The notes beneath the pieces were generated by a model. That model did no database searches, had not been told where the DNA came from, and saw nothing but the letters and a program-made list of their open reading frames with translations. The translations under genes were made by a program, and so were the position numbers. From Bradyrhizobium daqingense (GTDB lineage: Bacteria; Pseudomonadota; Alphaproteobacteria; Rhizobiales; Xanthobacteraceae), in contig NZ_CP088014.1 of NCBI RefSeq assembly GCF_021044685.1, positions 6,682,001 to 6,746,000 of the forward strand: 64,000 nt of DNA. The letters are read 5' to 3'. Below are positions 62,151 through 64,000 of this stretch, piece after piece (the stretch's first letter is position 1; every line of letters begins with the position of its first letter).

Positions 62151-63401
62151 TCAGGCGCGCACCGCTGCAAGTCCGGGCACGGCGGCGAAGCCTGCCTTGG
62201 TGGCGTAGCCGCGCACGATGGCTTCGCGCTGGGAGTAGCTCAGCACGTTGTCGACATTGTCGAAGCCATCAGGCGCGAGCTGCTCGACGGCGTCGATGAC
62301 GCCTTCGGGGCCGCCGCGCCGGTTGGAACGAACGATCTCTGCCGTCATCGGCAGGCGCTTCTTCTCGTATTCGAGCAGCGCCTGGCGTGGATGCTCGGAG
62401 CGCACCAGCGCATCGGCGAGGCAGCGCGCATCGAGGATCGCCTGCGAGGCGCCGTTGGAGCCGACCGGATACATGGGGTGCGCGGCATCGCCGAGCAGCG
62501 TGACGCGCCCTGAGGACCAATAGGGCAAGGGATCACGGTCGCAGGTCGGATACTCGTAGAATTCGGGTGTCGCCGAGATCAGGCTCTTCACGTCGATATA
62601 GGGAACCGAGAAGCGCGCGACATGCGGCATCAGCTCCTCGCGGCGGCCCGGCCGCGACCAGTCTTCTTTCCGCGGCGGCGGAGCGTTGCCCTCGCCGACC
62701 TTCACCAGGACTGCCCAATTGGTCAGACGGCTCGCCGGGCTTGATCCTTCCGCGATCGGATAGATCACCACCTTGGCATTGAGACCACCGGCGACGATCA
62801 TGGATTTTCCGGTCAGGAATAGCGGCCAGTCGCGGGCACCGCGCCACAGAATCAGGCCGTTCCAGCACGGCGGCCCTTCGTTCGGGAACAGCGTCTCGCG
62901 CACACGCGAATGAATGCCGTCGGCGCCGATCAGGATATCGCCGCGCGCAGTGTGGACGTGGGCGCCGGCGCGATCGAAGAAATAGGCGGTGACGCCACCT
63001 TCGTCCTGCGTGAATGCGCCGAGCCGGCAGCCGGTGTGAATCGCATCTCGTCCCAGCCGCTCTTCGACCGCCCGATGGATGACGCCCTGGAGACGGCCAC
63101 GATGGATCGAGAATTGCGGCACGTCGTGGCCGGCGTCGATGCCGCGGGCTTCGCGCCAGACCTCCTGGCCGTGGCGGTTGAGATAATAGAGCTGATCGGT
63201 GCGGATCGCGACGTCGTCGAGCTTCTGCAACAGGCCGAGGCCAGCCAGCTCGCGCATGGCATGCGGCAGCGTGTTGATGCCGACGCCGAGCTCGCGAATG
63301 GTGTCGGCCTGCTCGAAGATCTCACAATCGAGGCCGCGCGAGCGCAGCATCAATGCCGTGGTGAGACCACCGATGCCGCCACCGACGATAATCGCCTTCA
63401 T
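62151..63401 (-). CDS. FAD-dependent aromatic monooxygenase
   Basis: A 416-aa group A flavoprotein hydroxylase. FAD motifs are AIIVGGGIGGLTTALML at the start, LIGADGIHSRVRETL and the GDAAHPMYPVGSNGASQAI motif near 300. The fold is like salicylate/3-hydroxybenzoate hydroxylases that add oxygen with NAD(P)H. Transcribed just after the OYE-type gene with a 51-base gap, so likely in one operon of aromatic breakdown. The length is usual. Substrate not assignable from sequence alone. Confidence 0.85.
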   Translation of the reverse strand: MKAIIVGGGIGGLTTALMLRSRGLDCEIFEQADTIRELGVGINTLPHAMRELAGLGLLQKLDDVAIRTDQLYYLNRHGQEVWREARGIDAGHDVPQFSIHRGRLQGVIHRAVEERLGRDAIHTGCRLGAFTQDEGGVTAYFFDRAGAHVHTARGDILIGADGIHSRVRETLFPNEGPPCWNGLILWRGARDWPLFLTGKSMIVAGGLNAKVVIYPIAEGSSPASRLTNWAVLVKVGEGNAPPPRKEDWSRPGRREELMPHVARFSVPYIDVKSLISATPEFYEYPTCDRDPLPYWSSGRVTLLGDAAHPMYPVGSNGASQAILDARCLADALVRSEHPRQALLEYEKKRLPMTAEIVRSNRRGGPEGVIDAVEQLAPDGFDNVDNVLSYSQREAIVRGYATKAGFAAVPGLAAVRA

Positions 63402-63452
63402 CGCCCAAACTCCACTCGAAACACAGGCAATGGGCTAACGTCGCATGGGCGG

Positions 63453-64000
63453 TCACTCCGCCGCAAGCGGCTTTGTCGCCTCCGCCTTGAGCTCGGCCCG
63501 GGTCTTGGGCTTAGCCTTAATTCTCAGCTCCTCGAGATCCTGCCGGTCGCGGACGCTGTTGCGGAAGATCTGATCTTTCCCGGGCAGATATTGCGGGGGA
63601 CAGAAGGCATCGTTTGCCCCGTACCAGGCCGCCGCCTTCATGGTGAAGAAGGGGTCGACCAGATGCGGGCGGCCGAGCGCGACGAGATCCGCCCGCCCGG
63701 CGGCCAGAATGGTGTTGGCCTGGTCCGCCGTCGTGATGTTGCCGACACACATGGTTGCGACGCGCGCCTCGTTGCGGACCTGGTCCGAAAACGGCGTCTG
63801 GAACATGCGCCCGTAAACCGGCTGCGCGTCGCGCACGGTCTGGCCGGTCGAGACGTCGACGAGGTCGACGCCCGCCTCTGCAAAGGCGCGTGCGATGGCG
63901 ACGGCATCATCGCCGGTGATGCCGCCGTCAGCCCAATCGGTTGCGGAGATGCGCACCGACATCGGCTTGTGCGAGGGCCACACCGCGCGCAGCGCCTCGA
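63453..64000 (-). CDS. C-terminal part of a 2-aminobenzoyl-CoA monooxygenase/salicylyl-CoA 5-hydroxylase-like flavoprotein (partial)
   Basis: The reading frame stays open to the window edge, so the 5' part is missing. The readable ~180 residues are the NADH:flavin oxidoreductase (old-yellow-enzyme) half: [84 protein letters not shown], and then a tail [11 protein letters not shown]. This order and tail are those of bifunctional salicylyl-CoA 5-hydroxylase/oxidoreductase and 2-aminobenzoyl-CoA monooxygenase/reductase, about 780 residues long. The missing half would be a flavin monooxygenase domain. It is the best sign for a CoA-linked aromatic pathway. Confidence 0.72.
   Translation of the reverse strand, partial: EALRAVWPSHKPMSVRISATDWADGGITGDDAVAIARAFAEAGVDLVDVSTGQTVRDAQPVYGRMFQTPFSDQVRNEARVATMCVGNITTADQANTILAAGRADLVALGRPHLVDPFFTMKAAAWYGANDAFCPPQYLPGKDQIFRNSVRDRQDLEELRIKAKPKTRAELKAEATKPLAAE

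Noticed and set aside
1-64000. tRNA/rRNA genes, CRISPR arrays, insertion sequences, prophage or integrase genes
   Set aside because: Looked for cloverleaf and T-arm motifs, regular spacer arrays, transposase motifs and terminal inverted repeats with direct duplications; none seen by eye. A covariance-model or IS search would be needed for certainty.

Overview
The window is one stretch of GC-rich chromosome (no GC-poor islands, insertion sequences, tRNA, rRNA or CRISPR seen) that reads as an alphaproteobacterium of the Bradyrhizobium type. The grounds are the dense alpha-proteobacterial codon use, an FnrN-type oxygen regulator together with FixK/FNR-type palindromes, tripartite TctABC and TRAP transporters, CoA-thioester aromatic degradation genes, and palindromic intergenic repeats. 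The genus is an inference from gene content, not from a marker gene.

Region 1 (1-22.6 kb) is a surface polysaccharide locus, probably LPS O-antigen or capsule. It holds a PhyH-type dioxygenase, two capsule-synthesis-like proteins, several glycosyltransferases, a two-subunit transketolase-like enzyme, nucleotide-sugar enzymes (glucose-1-phosphate cytidylyltransferase, CDP-glucose 4,6-dehydratase, a UDP-glucuronate-decarboxylase-like enzyme, another epimerase), a sulfotransferase-like protein, an APH-fold kinase, a putative polymerase, a cupin/aminotransferase/methyltransferase/glycosyltransferase cassette with GTGA stop-start overlaps, and a flippase. Together they could make an unusual amino/deoxy or higher-carbon sugar, assemble it and export it.

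Region 2 (23-29 kb) has a large RTX metalloprotease with four tandem tryptophan-rich repeats, a small secreted or membrane-anchored protein, a class III CoA-transferase and an Omp25/31-like outer membrane protein. Region 3 (29-41 kb) is central and organic-acid metabolism: a TctCBA transporter interrupted by a composite palindromic repeat, two crotonase-fold enzymes, two tandem serine/alanine-glyoxylate aminotransferase paralogues, a divergent GntR/FCD regulator, a D-2-hydroxyacid dehydrogenase of the FAD/Fe-S type and a GlcG protein.

Region 4 (41-50 kb) carries a caspase-fold/TPR protein that has lost both catalytic residues, a molybdopterin oxidoreductase, an SDR, a DctPQM TRAP transporter and a cyclase-family hydrolase with a marked inverted/direct repeat between the last two units. 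Region 5 (49.7-57 kb) is an oxygen-response neighbourhood: two Crp/Fnr regulators (one with a CX2CX7C iron-sulfur motif), an ADP-forming acyl-CoA synthetase fused to a GNAT domain, an APH/AAA bifunctional kinase and a CHAD protein. Two good FixK/FNR-type palindromes lie between the last divergent units.

Region 6 (57-64 kb) looks like CoA-dependent aromatic (2-aminobenzoate or salicylate type) degradation: an aryl-CoA ligase, a RidA protein, a MarR regulator, a periplasmic binding protein, a cupin, a flavin monooxygenase and, cut off by the window end, the old-yellow-enzyme half of a 2-aminobenzoyl-CoA monooxygenase/salicylyl-CoA hydroxylase-like protein. Three copies of an 18-bp motif lie upstream of the ligase and between the MarR gene and the binding-protein gene, and are proposed as the MarR operators.
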